64,000 nucleotides of DNA from an uncultured Pelagibacteraceae bacterium (GCA_902616145.1 CACMRM010000003.1:1-64000); one strand, 5' to 3'. Positions 49,987 to 58,368 are shown, counted from the stretch's first letter. Program-made: numbers and translations. The notes: generated by a model from the letters alone, not told the origin.

Positions 49987-50568
49987 TTAAGCTTTTTTCT
50001 CTTCCTTCTTTGGCTCTTCCTTTTTAGCTTCTGCTTTAGGTTGTTCCTTTTTAGGTTCTTCCTTCTTTGGCTCTTCCTTTTTAGCTTCTGCTTTAGGTTG
50101 TTCCTTTTTAGGTTCTTCCTTCTTTGGCTCTTCCTTTTTAGCTTCTGCCTTAGGTTGTTCCTTTTTAGGTTCTTCTTTTTTTGCATCAGCTTTTTGATCT
50201 GGCTTTTTGCCGTCGGCTGCTGGAGCATCCTTCTTTGTTTCTTCTTTTTTATCTCCTTCAACTTTTTTTCTATCTTTTTTAGGAATAGCCTTTTGAGGAT
50301 TGTTTCCAGGTTTTGGCATTGGCATTAACTGCACCTCTCCTAGTAATCTAGAGACTCTCATTGTTGGTTGAGCTCCTTTACTCATCCAATATTTTACTCT
50401 TTCAGCTTCTACTTTTATTCTTTCCTTTTTATCTTTCGGAAGTAAAGGATTGTAAGAGCCAATTTTTTCAATAAATTTTCCATCTCTTGGATATCTACTG
50501 TCAGCAATTACAATTTTATAAATGGGTCTTTTTCTTACACCTCCCATTGATAGTCTTATTCTTAACAT
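49987..50568 (-). CDS. rpsP: 30S ribosomal protein S16 with long repetitive C-terminal extension
   Basis: 193 aa against a usual length of about 80-90. The S16 core is residues 1-85: MLRIRLSMGGVRKRPIYKIVIADSR, RDGKFIEKIGSYNPLLP, and AERVKYWMSKGAQPTMRVSRLL. After it, residues about 95-193 are almost only K, E, P, A, Q and D, built in part from a 19-residue unit (EEPKKEQPKAEAKKEEPKK type) that repeats three times. The tail is probably disordered. Its purpose is unknown. The gene follows ffh by 10 bp. Confidence 0.97.
   Translation of the reverse strand: MLRIRLSMGGVRKRPIYKIVIADSRYPRDGKFIEKIGSYNPLLPKDKKERIKVEAERVKYWMSKGAQPTMRVSRLLGEVQLMPMPKPGNNPQKAIPKKDRKKVEGDKKEETKKDAPAADGKKPDQKADAKKEEPKKEQPKAEAKKEEPKKEEPKKEQPKAEAKKEEPKKEEPKKEQPKAEAKKEEPKKEEKKA
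50004..50174 (-). repeat. Three tandem 57-bp repeats inside rpsP
   Basis: Copies at 50004-50060, 50061-50117 and 50118-50174. The first two are identical over 57 bp; the third differs at one base. Each encodes 19 residues in the S16 tail, so copy-number change keeps the reading frame. Near-identity at silent sites implies recent duplication or ongoing homogenisation. Confidence 0.95.
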
Positions 50569-50578
50569 TTTATACCTT

Positions 50579-51931
50579 TCATTTTAGTTGATTAAGCATT
50601 TCATCTGGGATCATCCCGGATGGAATTTTTTTTCCTTTAGACATTTTTTTCATCATGTCTGACATCATTTTAAATTGTTTTAATAGTTTATTAATTTTTG
50701 AAACATCTACACCTGCTCCTTTAGAAATTCTTTTCCGTCTTGATCCGCTAATAATTTTTGGATTTTCTCTTTCATTTTTAGTCATTGATAAAATAATTGC
50801 TTCATTCTCTACTAACATTTTTTCATCTATATTTGCTTGATCCATTTTTGCTTTCATTTTATTCACACCAGGTAACATAGACATAACTCCTTCCATGCCA
50901 CCCATCTTTTTCATTTGCCTTAGTTGCGAAAGATATGAGTCCATTGTGAAAATTCCTTTTTTTAATTCGTCTTCTGTTTCTTTAATTTTTTCTTCACTTA
51001 AATCTTGTTGGGCTTTCTCTACTAGGGTTACTACATCACCCATTCCTAATATTCTATTGGCTAATCGATCTGGATGGAAAAGTTCAAGATCAGTAATTTT
51101 TTCTCCAACACCAATATATTTAATTGGTTTACCTGTTACATGTTTCATGCTTAATGCTGCACCACCTCGCGCATCACCATCAACTCTTGTGAGAATGATT
51201 CCAGAAAGATTAACAGTGGTGTCAAATTCCTTTGCTACATTTACAGCTATTTGTCCTGTTAATGCATCAGCTACTAAAATTGTTTCAGCCGGTTTTGTAA
51301 TGTCTTTAATTTGCTTAATCTCAGACATCATTGGTAGATCTATCTGTGTTCTTCCTGCAGTATCAAATATAATTACATCTGAGCCATTGAGGTTGGCTGC
51401 ATTTAATGCTCTCTTAGTAATGTCTATTGGTTGTTGCTTTTCAACTATAGGCAAACATTGAATTCCGTTTGCTTCAGCAAGTAATTTAAGTTGTTCTTGA
51501 GCAGCTGGTCTGTAAATGTCTAAACTAACTAACATTACTTTTTTTTTATAATTCTTTTCTATATTTTTTGCTAACTTTGCTGCAGAGGTTGTTTTACCTG
51601 AGCCCTGTAATCCAACCAATAAAAGTGAAACTGGTGGAACAGCTTTAAAGTTTAGCTCTTCTTTTTTAGAACCTAAAATATTAACCAGTTCATCATAAAC
51701 AATTTTAACTATCATCTGTCCAGCAGATGTTGATTTTATAATTTCTTTGCCAATTGCTTTTGGTTTAACGTTGGCTATAAATTCTTTAGTGACAGGAAGA
51801 GCCACATCAGCCTCTAATAAAGCTAATCGTATCTCTTTTAAACCAGAGTCAACTTGCTCCCCAGTCAATGAGGGAGCACTTTTTAATTTAGAAAAAATAC
51901 TTTCTAATCTATTTGTTAAATTTTCAAACAT
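50579..51931 (-). CDS. ffh: Signal recognition particle protein Ffh
   Basis: SRP GTPase that binds signal sequences and 4.5S RNA; 450 aa from the ATG at 51931 (MFENLTNRLESIFSKL). An ATG 15 bp upstream adds MDVIK and was not preferred because homologues start at MFE/MFD. N domain about 1-85; G domain with GLQGSGKTTSAAKLA (about 107-121), DTAGRTQID (about 188-196), and TRVDGDARGGAAL. The methionine-rich M domain follows, with SMTKNERENPKIISGSRRKRISKGAGV for RNA binding. First gene of the long ffh-rpsP-trmD-rplS-leu block. Confidence 0.97.
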   Translation of the reverse strand: MFENLTNRLESIFSKLKSAPSLTGEQVDSGLKEIRLALLEADVALPVTKEFIANVKPKAIGKEIIKSTSAGQMIVKIVYDELVNILGSKKEELNFKAVPPVSLLLVGLQGSGKTTSAAKLAKNIEKNYKKKVMLVSLDIYRPAAQEQLKLLAEANGIQCLPIVEKQQPIDITKRALNAANLNGSDVIIFDTAGRTQIDLPMMSEIKQIKDITKPAETILVADALTGQIAVNVAKEFDTTVNLSGIILTRVDGDARGGAALSMKHVTGKPIKYIGVGEKITDLELFHPDRLANRILGMGDVVTLVEKAQQDLSEEKIKETEDELKKGIFTMDSYLSQLRQMKKMGGMEGVMSMLPGVNKMKAKMDQANIDEKMLVENEAIILSMTKNERENPKIISGSRRKRISKGAGVDVSKINKLLKQFKMMSDMMKKMSKGKKIPSGMIPDEMLNQLK

Positions 51932-51954
51932 TTTTATAACGTCCAATACCTATC

Positions 51955-52033
51955 GCACTAGTGGGCGAACCTTCGCTGACTAGTGTCGACACTCTTGTTT
52001 TCAAGAGCACCGCAAAAACATGTGTATTTGCGG
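51955..52033 (-). ncRNA. Three-hairpin structured element in the ffh 5' leader
   Basis: Three successive perfect stems occupy the gap between ffh and dapF. H1: CACTAGT (51956-51962) with ACTAGTG (51979-51985), enclosing GCGA/TCGC. H2: CTCTTG (51992-51997) with CAAGAG (52002-52007), four-base loop. H3: CCGCAAA (52010-52016) with TTTGCGG (52027-52033). A 10-bp palindrome GTGTCGACAC (51983-51992) bridges H1 and H2 and could form an alternative fold. A minus-strand promoter candidate just beyond H3 would put all three in the ffh leader. No T-tract follows. From memory, a structured RNA upstream of ffh has been proposed in Candidatus Pelagibacter; I could not verify identity. Not a 4.5S RNA: no GGAA-capped SRP helix is present. 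Confidence 0.7.
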
Positions 52034-52044
52034 AAAGTTTGTGG

Positions 52045-52073
52045 AAACTACAATTTGGGGTTTTAAAAGTCAA
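52045..52073 (-). promoter_or_regulatory. Putative promoter of ffh operon
   Basis: Minus strand TTGACT (52073-52068), 17-bp spacer, TAGTTT (52050-52045). Predicted start near 52038, immediately 5' of the three-hairpin element. The -10 is a moderate match. Confidence 0.45.
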
Positions 52074-52095
52074 TGAATAATTATACTAATCAATT

Positions 52096-52914
52096 ATGGC
52101 AACGATTAACGCATATAAAATGGATGGATTGGGTAATGATTTCATTATTATCGATAGAAGATCAAGTCCTATCAATTTGACAAAGGATAAAATTGTTGAG
52201 TTGGGAAAAAGAAGTAATATTGGTTTTGATCAAATAATTTTTATTGAAAAAGAAAAAGAGAATTCTTTTCCGATAACAATTTTTAATTCTGACGGTGGTG
52301 AAGTAAGTGCCTGTGGCAATGGTTCGAGATGTGTTGCCTATCTTTTGAGTAAAAATTTAAATGCTAACCAAATCAAATTAAAAACAAGTAATCGGGTTCT
52401 TAATGCCAAAATTGTTGATAATTTAATGGTAGAACTTGAAATGGGAAAACCTTTATTTGATTTAAAGGATATTCCGATTTCAAAAATAGAAAATCCTGCT
52501 GATGTCTCATTAGATATTAAAGGCAAAAAGTTTACTGGTGGATTTTGTTTAAATGTAGGAAACCCTCATATAGTTTTTTTTGTAGATGATTGTTTTAAAT
52601 ATGATTTGAAAGTAATAGGACCTTTGATTGAAAATCATAAATTATTTCCTGAAAAAACTAATGTAACATTTGCTCAAATTTTAGATAAAAAAAATATTTT
52701 AGTAAATGTTTGGGAAAGAGGTGCTGGGCTTACTAAAGCATGTGGAACAGCAGCTTGCGCGACCGCTGTTGCTGGAAACAAAAATAAATTAGTTGAAAAC
52801 AAAGTGGCTATTAAATTTAAAGAGGGAGTATTAAATATAGTTTTAGATGAAACAAATAATATATTTATGACTGGACCAGTGTCAGAAATAAAGAACATAA
52901 AAGTAGAAATATAA
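52096..52914 (+). CDS. dapF: Diaminopimelate epimerase
   Basis: Converts LL- to meso-diaminopimelate for lysine and peptidoglycan; 272 aa. The two catalytic cysteines are in SACGNGSRCVA (about 71-81) and ACGTAACATAV (about 214-224). MDGLGNDFIIID at the N-terminus is the family start. A TATACT (52082-52087) just before the ATG could serve as a -10, giving a leaderless message. ftsY follows with no gap. Confidence 0.97.
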   Translation: MATINAYKMDGLGNDFIIIDRRSSPINLTKDKIVELGKRSNIGFDQIIFIEKEKENSFPITIFNSDGGEVSACGNGSRCVAYLLSKNLNANQIKLKTSNRVLNAKIVDNLMVELEMGKPLFDLKDIPISKIENPADVSLDIKGKKFTGGFCLNVGNPHIVFFVDDCFKYDLKVIGPLIENHKLFPEKTNVTFAQILDKKNILVNVWERGAGLTKACGTAACATAVAGNKNKLVENKVAIKFKEGVLNIVLDETNNIFMTGPVSEIKNIKVEI

Positions 52915-53835
52915 ATGGGGATTTTTGATAAGTTTAAATCAGGGCTTGGAAAAAGTTCATCAAGTCTTACAGAAGGCTTTAAAGATATTTTTTCTAAAAA
53001 AAAGATTGACGCAACAATTCTTGAAGAATTTGAAGAATTAATCATTTTATCTGATGCTGGCATTGATGTAGCCAAAGAACTTAGGAAAGATTTTGAAAGC
53101 TTAAAAGTTGATAAAAAATTAGACAATCATAAAGAAATTTTAAAGCTCTTAGCTGATAAGTTGGCAATAAATCTTCAAAAGTACGAAAAAGATTTAAGCC
53201 TTATGGGAAACGCTAAAACTGCTGTAATTGTTGTTTCTGGTGTGAACGGTGTTGGAAAAACAACTAGTATTGGAAAACTTGGAAAGTATTTTAAAGACAA
53301 TAATAGATCTGTTGTATTTGGAGCTGCAGACACTTTTAGAGCAGCTGCCATAGATCAACTACAAGTATGGGCTGCAAAAGTAAAAGTAGATATAATTAAG
53401 TCAGAAATTAATAGCGATCCGGCTTCAGTTGCTTTTAAAACTGCTGAATTTGCAAAAAAGAATGAAATTGATGTTGCCTTGATTGATACGGCAGGAAGAC
53501 TACAAAATAAAAAAAATTTAATGGAAGAATACAAAAAGATTATCAATGTTTTGAAAAAAATTGATGAGTCTTTTCCAAATGAAGTAATTCTAGTTCTTGA
53601 TGCAACTACTGGCCAAAATGCATTAAATCAAGTCGAAGAATTCAGTAAAATACATGATCTAACGGGGCTTATTATTACAAAACTTGATAGCACTGCAAAA
53701 GGCGGGGTAGTCCTTGCCATTTGTAAGAAATATAATTTACCTATTGTTGCAATCGGAATGGGAGAAAAAGAAGATGACTTACAACCCTTCAATGCTGAAT
53801 ATTTTTCAAAGGCTCTTTTAGGTATTGAAACCTAA
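52915..53835 (+). CDS. ftsY: SRP receptor FtsY
   Basis: Membrane-associated GTPase that docks Ffh-ribosome complexes at SecYEG; 306 aa, consisting of N and G domains only. GVNGVGKTTSIGKLG (about 103-117), the insertion-box region GAADTFRAAAIDQLQVW (about 137-153), DTAGRLQNKKNLMEE (about 190-204) and TKLDSTAKGGVV (about 253-264) are intact. The acidic A domain of E. coli FtsY is missing; the N-terminus MGIFDKFKSGLGKSS is a short amphipathic helix for membrane contact. The mtaB-type gene often found between dapF and ftsY in alphaproteobacteria is absent. The 3' end overlaps the convergent hydrolase by 18 bp. Confidence 0.97.
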   Translation: MGIFDKFKSGLGKSSSSLTEGFKDIFSKKKIDATILEEFEELIILSDAGIDVAKELRKDFESLKVDKKLDNHKEILKLLADKLAINLQKYEKDLSLMGNAKTAVIVVSGVNGVGKTTSIGKLGKYFKDNNRSVVFGAADTFRAAAIDQLQVWAAKVKVDIIKSEINSDPASVAFKTAEFAKKNEIDVALIDTAGRLQNKKNLMEEYKKIINVLKKIDESFPNEVILVLDATTGQNALNQVEEFSKIHDLTGLIITKLDSTAKGGVVLAICKKYNLPIVAIGMGEKEDDLQPFNAEYFSKALLGIET

Positions 53836-54621
53836 AAAATTTCTCAAAGCATTAATTAGCTGATCATTAAATTCCATCATATGATCGTCGTTATCGGAAA
53901 AGTAACTGAATTTTGGTTCATTCGCCTTCTCAAATAATTCTATACCCATTTTAAAAGGAACAACATCATCTTTCTTACCGTGCATAATCAAAATAGGAAT
54001 ATTTATATTCTTAATCTTTTTTAAAGAGTCGTATCTGTCTTTAATCAATAAATCGATGGGTAAATAAGGATAATAAATTTTTGCTGCATCAGCGATTGAG
54101 GTAAAAGGCGACTCTAAAACAATACCGGCGAAGGAATTGTCCTGGGCCAACTCTGTAGCAACACCTGTGCCTAGTGACTCTCCATATAAAATTATATTTT
54201 TATTTTCAATTCCAGTATTATTAAGCCATTCAACGGATTTTCTAGCATCATTGTACAAATTTTTTTCTGTAGGTTTGCCTGGATTACCGCTGAACCCTCT
54301 CCATGAAATAATAAGAATATTTACATTTAATTTATCTAATTCATTAAGCTTATGAACTCTATTTGTTAGATCACCCGCGTTTCCATGGAAATAAAGAATT
54401 GTTTTATCTTTTTTTAAGTCTTTTTCCAAAAACCATGATTTAAGTTTTATATCTTTATCAACCTCAATAAAAACTTCTTTATATTCAAATTGAATTTCAT
54501 CTCCTGTATAATTATTTTCACTTGGGTGATAAAGTAATTTTCTTTGATACAAGTAAGTGAAAAGTACAATTATGAAGTAAGCTAAAATAATTGACGATAA
54601 TGCTATATAAAGATACTTCAT
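53818..54621 (-). CDS. Membrane-anchored alpha/beta hydrolase (BEM46/ABHD13-like)
   Basis: 267 aa. The N-terminal helix (about 4-25) is an uncleaved anchor, leaving the catalytic domain in the periplasm or facing the cytosol. ILYFHGNAGDLTNR (about 75-88) is the oxyanion loop. The nucleophile is in LYGESLGTGVA (Ser about 148). The acid is in MHGKKDDVVP (Asp about 219), and the His in NDDHMMEF (about 247). The pattern matches the BEM46/YqkD-type hydrolases of unknown substrate. It overlaps the EamA gene start-stop by 4 bp. Confidence 0.88.
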   Translation of the reverse strand: MKYLYIALSSIILAYFIIVLFTYLYQRKLLYHPSENNYTGDEIQFEYKEVFIEVDKDIKLKSWFLEKDLKKDKTILYFHGNAGDLTNRVHKLNELDKLNVNILIISWRGFSGNPGKPTEKNLYNDARKSVEWLNNTGIENKNIILYGESLGTGVATELAQDNSFAGIVLESPFTSIADAAKIYYPYLPIDLLIKDRYDSLKKIKNINIPILIMHGKKDDVVPFKMGIELFEKANEPKFSYFSDNDDHMMEFNDQLINALRNFLGFNT

Positions 54622-55520
54622 ACTTTTTTTCTAGCGAAATAGACTCCAGTAAAAACCAGTAAGCCACCTAAATAATGAAAACTAAGAAGAGGTTCTTCAA
54701 AAATTATAATTCCAAAGATAGATCCATAGACTGCGAATAAATATAAAGTAAACCCTGCAAAGGATGCGCCTACATATTTTTGTAACCGAGTATATAAAGA
54801 GAAAGCTATTATACTGGGAGAAATAGCAGCAAATATAATCCAGAACAAAAATGTCTGATTGTAGTTTGTCTTGGCAAAGTAAATATTTTCTAAAACAAAA
54901 AATGGGAAAAGTGAAATAAATCCAAACATTGCGATTAAAGTAAATCGAGCCATTAAACTAAATTTTGATTTCCAATTTAATAAATAAATTGAGTAAAGAG
55001 CCCAGCCTAAAGCTGCACCTAAAACCCATAAGTCACCTATTGTAAAATTCAAGTTGATTAAAAAATCTAAATTACCTTTAGATATAATTGTAAAAACACC
55101 TGAAATGCAAATTAATAAGCCCATTACCCTAAAAAAATTAATTTTTTCTTTAAAGAATAAAATTGATAAAAAAATTATTATTACTGGCGAAGAAGTATAG
55201 ATTATTCCAATATTTGCCATTGTTGTTGTCATTCCTGCAAGATTTGGGAAAGCCCCACATATACCACAACCCATTGAGCCTAAGAAAAAAAGCTTAAAAA
55301 ACTCTTTATTAAAGTCTTTTTTATTTTTTAAGATTTCGTTAAAAAAAAATGGAAATAATATAATGAACACAGTGAACCACCGCCAAAATGCTAGAGAGAT
55401 AGGAGGTACTGACTCAACGCCACCTCTTGCTACAATAGTGTTTGTAGCCATAAAAATTGGCTGGATTAACAAAAGTAAATAAGGAGCGTAAGGATTATTT
55501 TTTGTCAATGAAGGCTTCAT
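54618..55520 (-). CDS. EamA/DMT-superfamily transporter
   Basis: 300 aa with ten predicted transmembrane helices in two EamA repeats (about 10-140 and 160-297). Motifs usual for the family: PIFMATNTIVARGG, PPISLAFWRWFTVF, IIYTSSPVIIIFLSILFFKEKI at the end of repeat one, and LLSFHYLGGLLVFTGVYFARKK at the C-terminus. Such proteins export or import metabolites and amino acids; substrate unknown. It overlaps the preceding small membrane gene by 26 bp and the hydrolase gene by 4 bp. Confidence 0.9.
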   Translation of the reverse strand: MKPSLTKNNPYAPYLLLLIQPIFMATNTIVARGGVESVPPISLAFWRWFTVFIILFPFFFNEILKNKKDFNKEFFKLFFLGSMGCGICGAFPNLAGMTTTMANIGIIYTSSPVIIIFLSILFFKEKINFFRVMGLLICISGVFTIISKGNLDFLINLNFTIGDLWVLGAALGWALYSIYLLNWKSKFSLMARFTLIAMFGFISLFPFFVLENIYFAKTNYNQTFLFWIIFAAISPSIIAFSLYTRLQKYVGASFAGFTLYLFAVYGSIFGIIIFEEPLLSFHYLGGLLVFTGVYFARKKV

Positions 55521-55674
55521 AGAACATCATTACAATTACTATGCCCATTAAAATATAAACAGGAAGCACGTCAAAAAAACCAATCATCATTGATCTAGTT
55601 AGTGTTGTAGCTAACCCAATTAAAAAAAGGGTGCAAAGCCCAACGCCAATTATTATCGTTACTTTATCCTTCAT
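55495..55674 (-). CDS. Small membrane protein (59 aa), function unknown
   Basis: Two hydrophobic helices (about 3-22 and 33-52 from the ATG at 55674) and a charged C-terminus EAFIDKK. The frame also has an ATG at 55692 that would add MKKIVK; 55674 gives less overlap with the amidase 3' end (11 bp rather than 29). The 3' end overlaps the EamA start by 26 bp. Conserved packing within an operon supports it, but no family was recognised. Confidence 0.6.
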   Translation of the reverse strand: MKDKVTIIIGVGLCTLFLIGLATTLTRSMMIGFFDVLPVYILMGIVIVMMFYEAFIDKK

Positions 55675-56998
55675 CTTTACAATTTTTTTCAAGCCAGTTA
55701 GCTGTTCCTAAAAATCTTAAATCATCAAGTTTATCACCAACTAACTGAACACCTAATGGTAAGTCATTTTCTCCTGTAAGTAAAGGCAATGAAATTGTGG
55801 GCAAACCAAGATAAGTCCAAATTTTTTGAAAGTCTGCACTTCCAGTAGATTTTAATCCTTTGTCAGCAACTCCGCTTGATGATGGAGAGATAATTCCATG
55901 ATAATCCTCGAAAACTTCTTTGTAAGACTCATAACTTTGTTTCATAAAATCTGCAGCATCTCCGTACTCCTTTGCTGAATATTTTAATCCCCTGGAAATA
56001 GCTTCTCTCATTTCCTTTGAAAGTTTAGTTTTATCTTTTTTATAGTAAACTTGAAAATTATTTGCCATATCAACTTCATGAATGATTTGATGATACTTTG
56101 GTATGTCATCAAAGTAAGATGGAGTATCAAAAACTTCTATGTTCTTTTTAAAGTTTTTAATTAGAAACTCAAAAGCTTGCTGTGATTTTTTATTTATATT
56201 TTTCCAATTTTTCGTTTTATAAAAAATAAACTTTGGATCAAAAACTGGTCCTTTCTCACATTCCTGAACCATGTTGTCAGCAGCGAAATAAATTGTTGAA
56301 GGGTCATGTAAATCTTTTCTAATTAGTGATTTAGCTAATAATGCAACATCTTTCACACTTTTGCCAAATACGCCCATTGTATCTAGTTTATCCGAAACTT
56401 TTAAAACACCGTTTCTAGAGATTAATCCATACGAGGGTTTATATCCAACTACACCACAATATGATGCTGGCCTGATTACTGATCCTCCAGTTTGAGAACC
56501 CACTGATAAAGGCGCCATATGAGCTGCAACTGCTGCTGCTGATCCACTTGATGATCCCCCTGGTGTTCTTGAATAATCATGAGGATTTTTTGTTTTAGAT
56601 GGATGTATATATGCAAGTTCACAAGTAACAGTTTTACCCATGATAATTGCTCCTGAATTTTTTAATAAGTTTACAATTTCAGAATCTTGTGAATTGGACA
56701 TTTTTTTTCTAAATACTGTCCCACATTCGGTTGGCATATCATACGTACCTATAATATCCTTAATTGCAACTGGCATTCCGTGCAATGGTCCCAGAGGTTT
56801 TCCAGATTTTCTATAAGTGTCAGCTTCTTCAGCTTTTTCTAATAAAAGTTTTTTGTCTAAAAATTGCCAAGCCTGGACATCTTTTTCAAATTTTTTAATT
56901 CTATCTAAATAAGCTTTGCAAAGATCTAAAGAAGAAATTTCACCAGAATGAAGTTTTTGCGATAAATCGTAAGCACTTAAAGATGTAACGTCTATCAT
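55664..56998 (-). CDS. Amidase (amidase signature family)
   Basis: 444 aa. Ser-cisSer-Lys triad layout: the Lys in MPVAIKDIIGT (about 74-84), the Gly/Ser-rich signature TPGGSSSGSAAAVAA (about 146-160), and the nucleophile block VGSQTGGSVIRPASYCGVVG (about 167-186). The C-terminus has YLGLPTISLPL..LPLGVQLVG, typical of GatA-like and other AS amidases. It lies directly downstream of a TRAP transporter, which suggests it acts on an imported amide or N-acyl compound, but the substrate is not known. Not GatA itself: no gatC/gatB neighbours. Confidence 0.9.
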   Translation of the reverse strand: MIDVTSLSAYDLSQKLHSGEISSLDLCKAYLDRIKKFEKDVQAWQFLDKKLLLEKAEEADTYRKSGKPLGPLHGMPVAIKDIIGTYDMPTECGTVFRKKMSNSQDSEIVNLLKNSGAIIMGKTVTCELAYIHPSKTKNPHDYSRTPGGSSSGSAAAVAAHMAPLSVGSQTGGSVIRPASYCGVVGYKPSYGLISRNGVLKVSDKLDTMGVFGKSVKDVALLAKSLIRKDLHDPSTIYFAADNMVQECEKGPVFDPKFIFYKTKNWKNINKKSQQAFEFLIKNFKKNIEVFDTPSYFDDIPKYHQIIHEVDMANNFQVYYKKDKTKLSKEMREAISRGLKYSAKEYGDAADFMKQSYESYKEVFEDYHGIISPSSSGVADKGLKSTGSADFQKIWTYLGLPTISLPLLTGENDLPLGVQLVGDKLDDLRFLGTANWLEKNCKDEG

Positions 56999-57006
56999 TT
57001 AAATTG

Positions 57007-58368
57007 TTAATTAGCGAATAATGTATCTGGCAACCAAAGAGCTATTCCTGGAAATAGATACATTAAAAACATTGCAAATATAACAATACCTAGGAAGGGC
57101 ATAATGCCTCTAAATATTTCCATTAACTCTACATTTTTAGATTGGACACCTTTTAAATAGTAGGCGGACATTGCCATCGGCGGTGTTAAAAATGAAGTTT
57201 GTAAATTCAAAGCGATAAGCATTGCGAAAAAATAAGGATTTACCTCGAAGAAAGCTACTAAAGGTAAAAATATTGGAACAAATATAATTAAAATTTCCGT
57301 CCACTCCAGTGGCCAACCTAATAAGAAAATAATTATTTGTGTGATTACTAAGAATTGCCATGGTTGTAAATTCATTGATTTAAAGAAATGTTCAAAAACT
57401 TCATGGCCCCCTAAGTAAGAAAAAACAGATGCGAAAGTCCAAGAGCCAATGAATAACCACATTATCATTGCAGTTGTCTTTGCTGTTAGAAATACAGACT
57501 CTTTAAAGTTTTTCCATTTTAAAGTCTTGTAGAAGTAAGAAAGCACTAAGGCGCCAAAGGCTCCTACTGCTGCAGCCTCTGCAGGTGTAGCAAGCCCTCC
57601 TAAAATAGTTCCTAATACTAATATTATTAATGAGAAAAGTGGTAAGAACGAAACCATGACCTCTTTTAAAATTTCAGATCTTGGCGGAATATCCTCTTTT
57701 GGAGGTTTAGGCGCTATTGATGGATTAAAATAAGCAAGTGTAACTGCGTACATTATATAAAGACCAGCTAATAATAATCCTGGGAAAATTGCTGCTGCAA
57801 ACAATCTTAAAGGTGAAAGCTGAGCAATAACTGAGTAAACAATTAACATGATACTTGGAGGAATCAAAATTCCTAAACATCCACCAGAACAAATTACTCC
57901 TGAAGCAAATTTTTTATCATATCCTGCCCTTATCATTGCAGGCCATGCAAGTAATCCCATTAGTGTAACAACAGCACCAATAATTCCTGTCGCTGTTGAA
58001 AATAAGGCGCAAGTTACAAGCGCGGCAACGGCCATAGAAGCAGGGAGTCTGTGAGAAGCTAATCTTATTGCAAAAAACAATCGAGAAACTATTCCGGCTC
58101 TCTCAACTAAGTAGCCCATAAATAAAAAGAGTGGGACGGCGGTTAAAACAGTGTTGTCCATCACGGTATAAGTATTCTGAACAAATAATTGAAAAATCCT
58201 ATTGTCAAAAAGATGTTCCATTCTTGTAGGATCAAAATAAGCGTAATAACCGAATCCAACTCCCATCGCCATTAAAGTAAATGCTATAGGAAAACCAAGT
58301 AGAACTGCAAATAGGAATATGCTCATCATTAAAATTGCTATTTCTGGATTGGTTAAACTAAATAACAT
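57007..58368 (-). CDS. dctM: TRAP transporter large permease (DctM type)
   Basis: 453 aa with about 12 membrane helices, the Na+-coupled translocating subunit. Family signatures: LLGFPIAFTLMAMGVGFGYYA (about 24-44), TAVPLFLFMGYLVERAG (about 76-92), SGGCLGILIPPSIMLIVYS (about 158-176), LATPAEAAAVGAFGALVLS (about 264-282), and LQTSFLTPPMAMSAYYLKG near the C-terminus. It overlaps dctQ by 11 bp. It resembles the subgroup that pairs with TakP/monocarboxylate binding proteins. Confidence 0.94.
   Translation of the reverse strand: MLFSLTNPEIAILMMSIFLFAVLLGFPIAFTLMAMGVGFGYYAYFDPTRMEHLFDNRIFQLFVQNTYTVMDNTVLTAVPLFLFMGYLVERAGIVSRLFFAIRLASHRLPASMAVAALVTCALFSTATGIIGAVVTLMGLLAWPAMIRAGYDKKFASGVICSGGCLGILIPPSIMLIVYSVIAQLSPLRLFAAAIFPGLLLAGLYIMYAVTLAYFNPSIAPKPPKEDIPPRSEILKEVMVSFLPLFSLIILVLGTILGGLATPAEAAAVGAFGALVLSYFYKTLKWKNFKESVFLTAKTTAMIMWLFIGSWTFASVFSYLGGHEVFEHFFKSMNLQPWQFLVITQIIIFLLGWPLEWTEILIIFVPIFLPLVAFFEVNPYFFAMLIALNLQTSFLTPPMAMSAYYLKGVQSKNVELMEIFRGIMPFLGIVIFAMFLMYLFPGIALWLPDTLFAN

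Noticed and set aside
49899-50261. 120-codon basic frame overlapping the rpsP tail
   Set aside because: It is the shifted reading of the 57-bp repeats, consisting almost only of K, R, N and Q; rpsP explains the sequence.
51955-52033. Possible 4.5S SRP RNA or tRNA-Ser-like gene beside ffh (a CTCTTGAAAAC segment resembles a Ser anticodon arm)
   Set aside because: No SRP helix with GGAA cap and no cloverleaf acceptor/T-arm pairing; the segment is better explained as hairpin H2.
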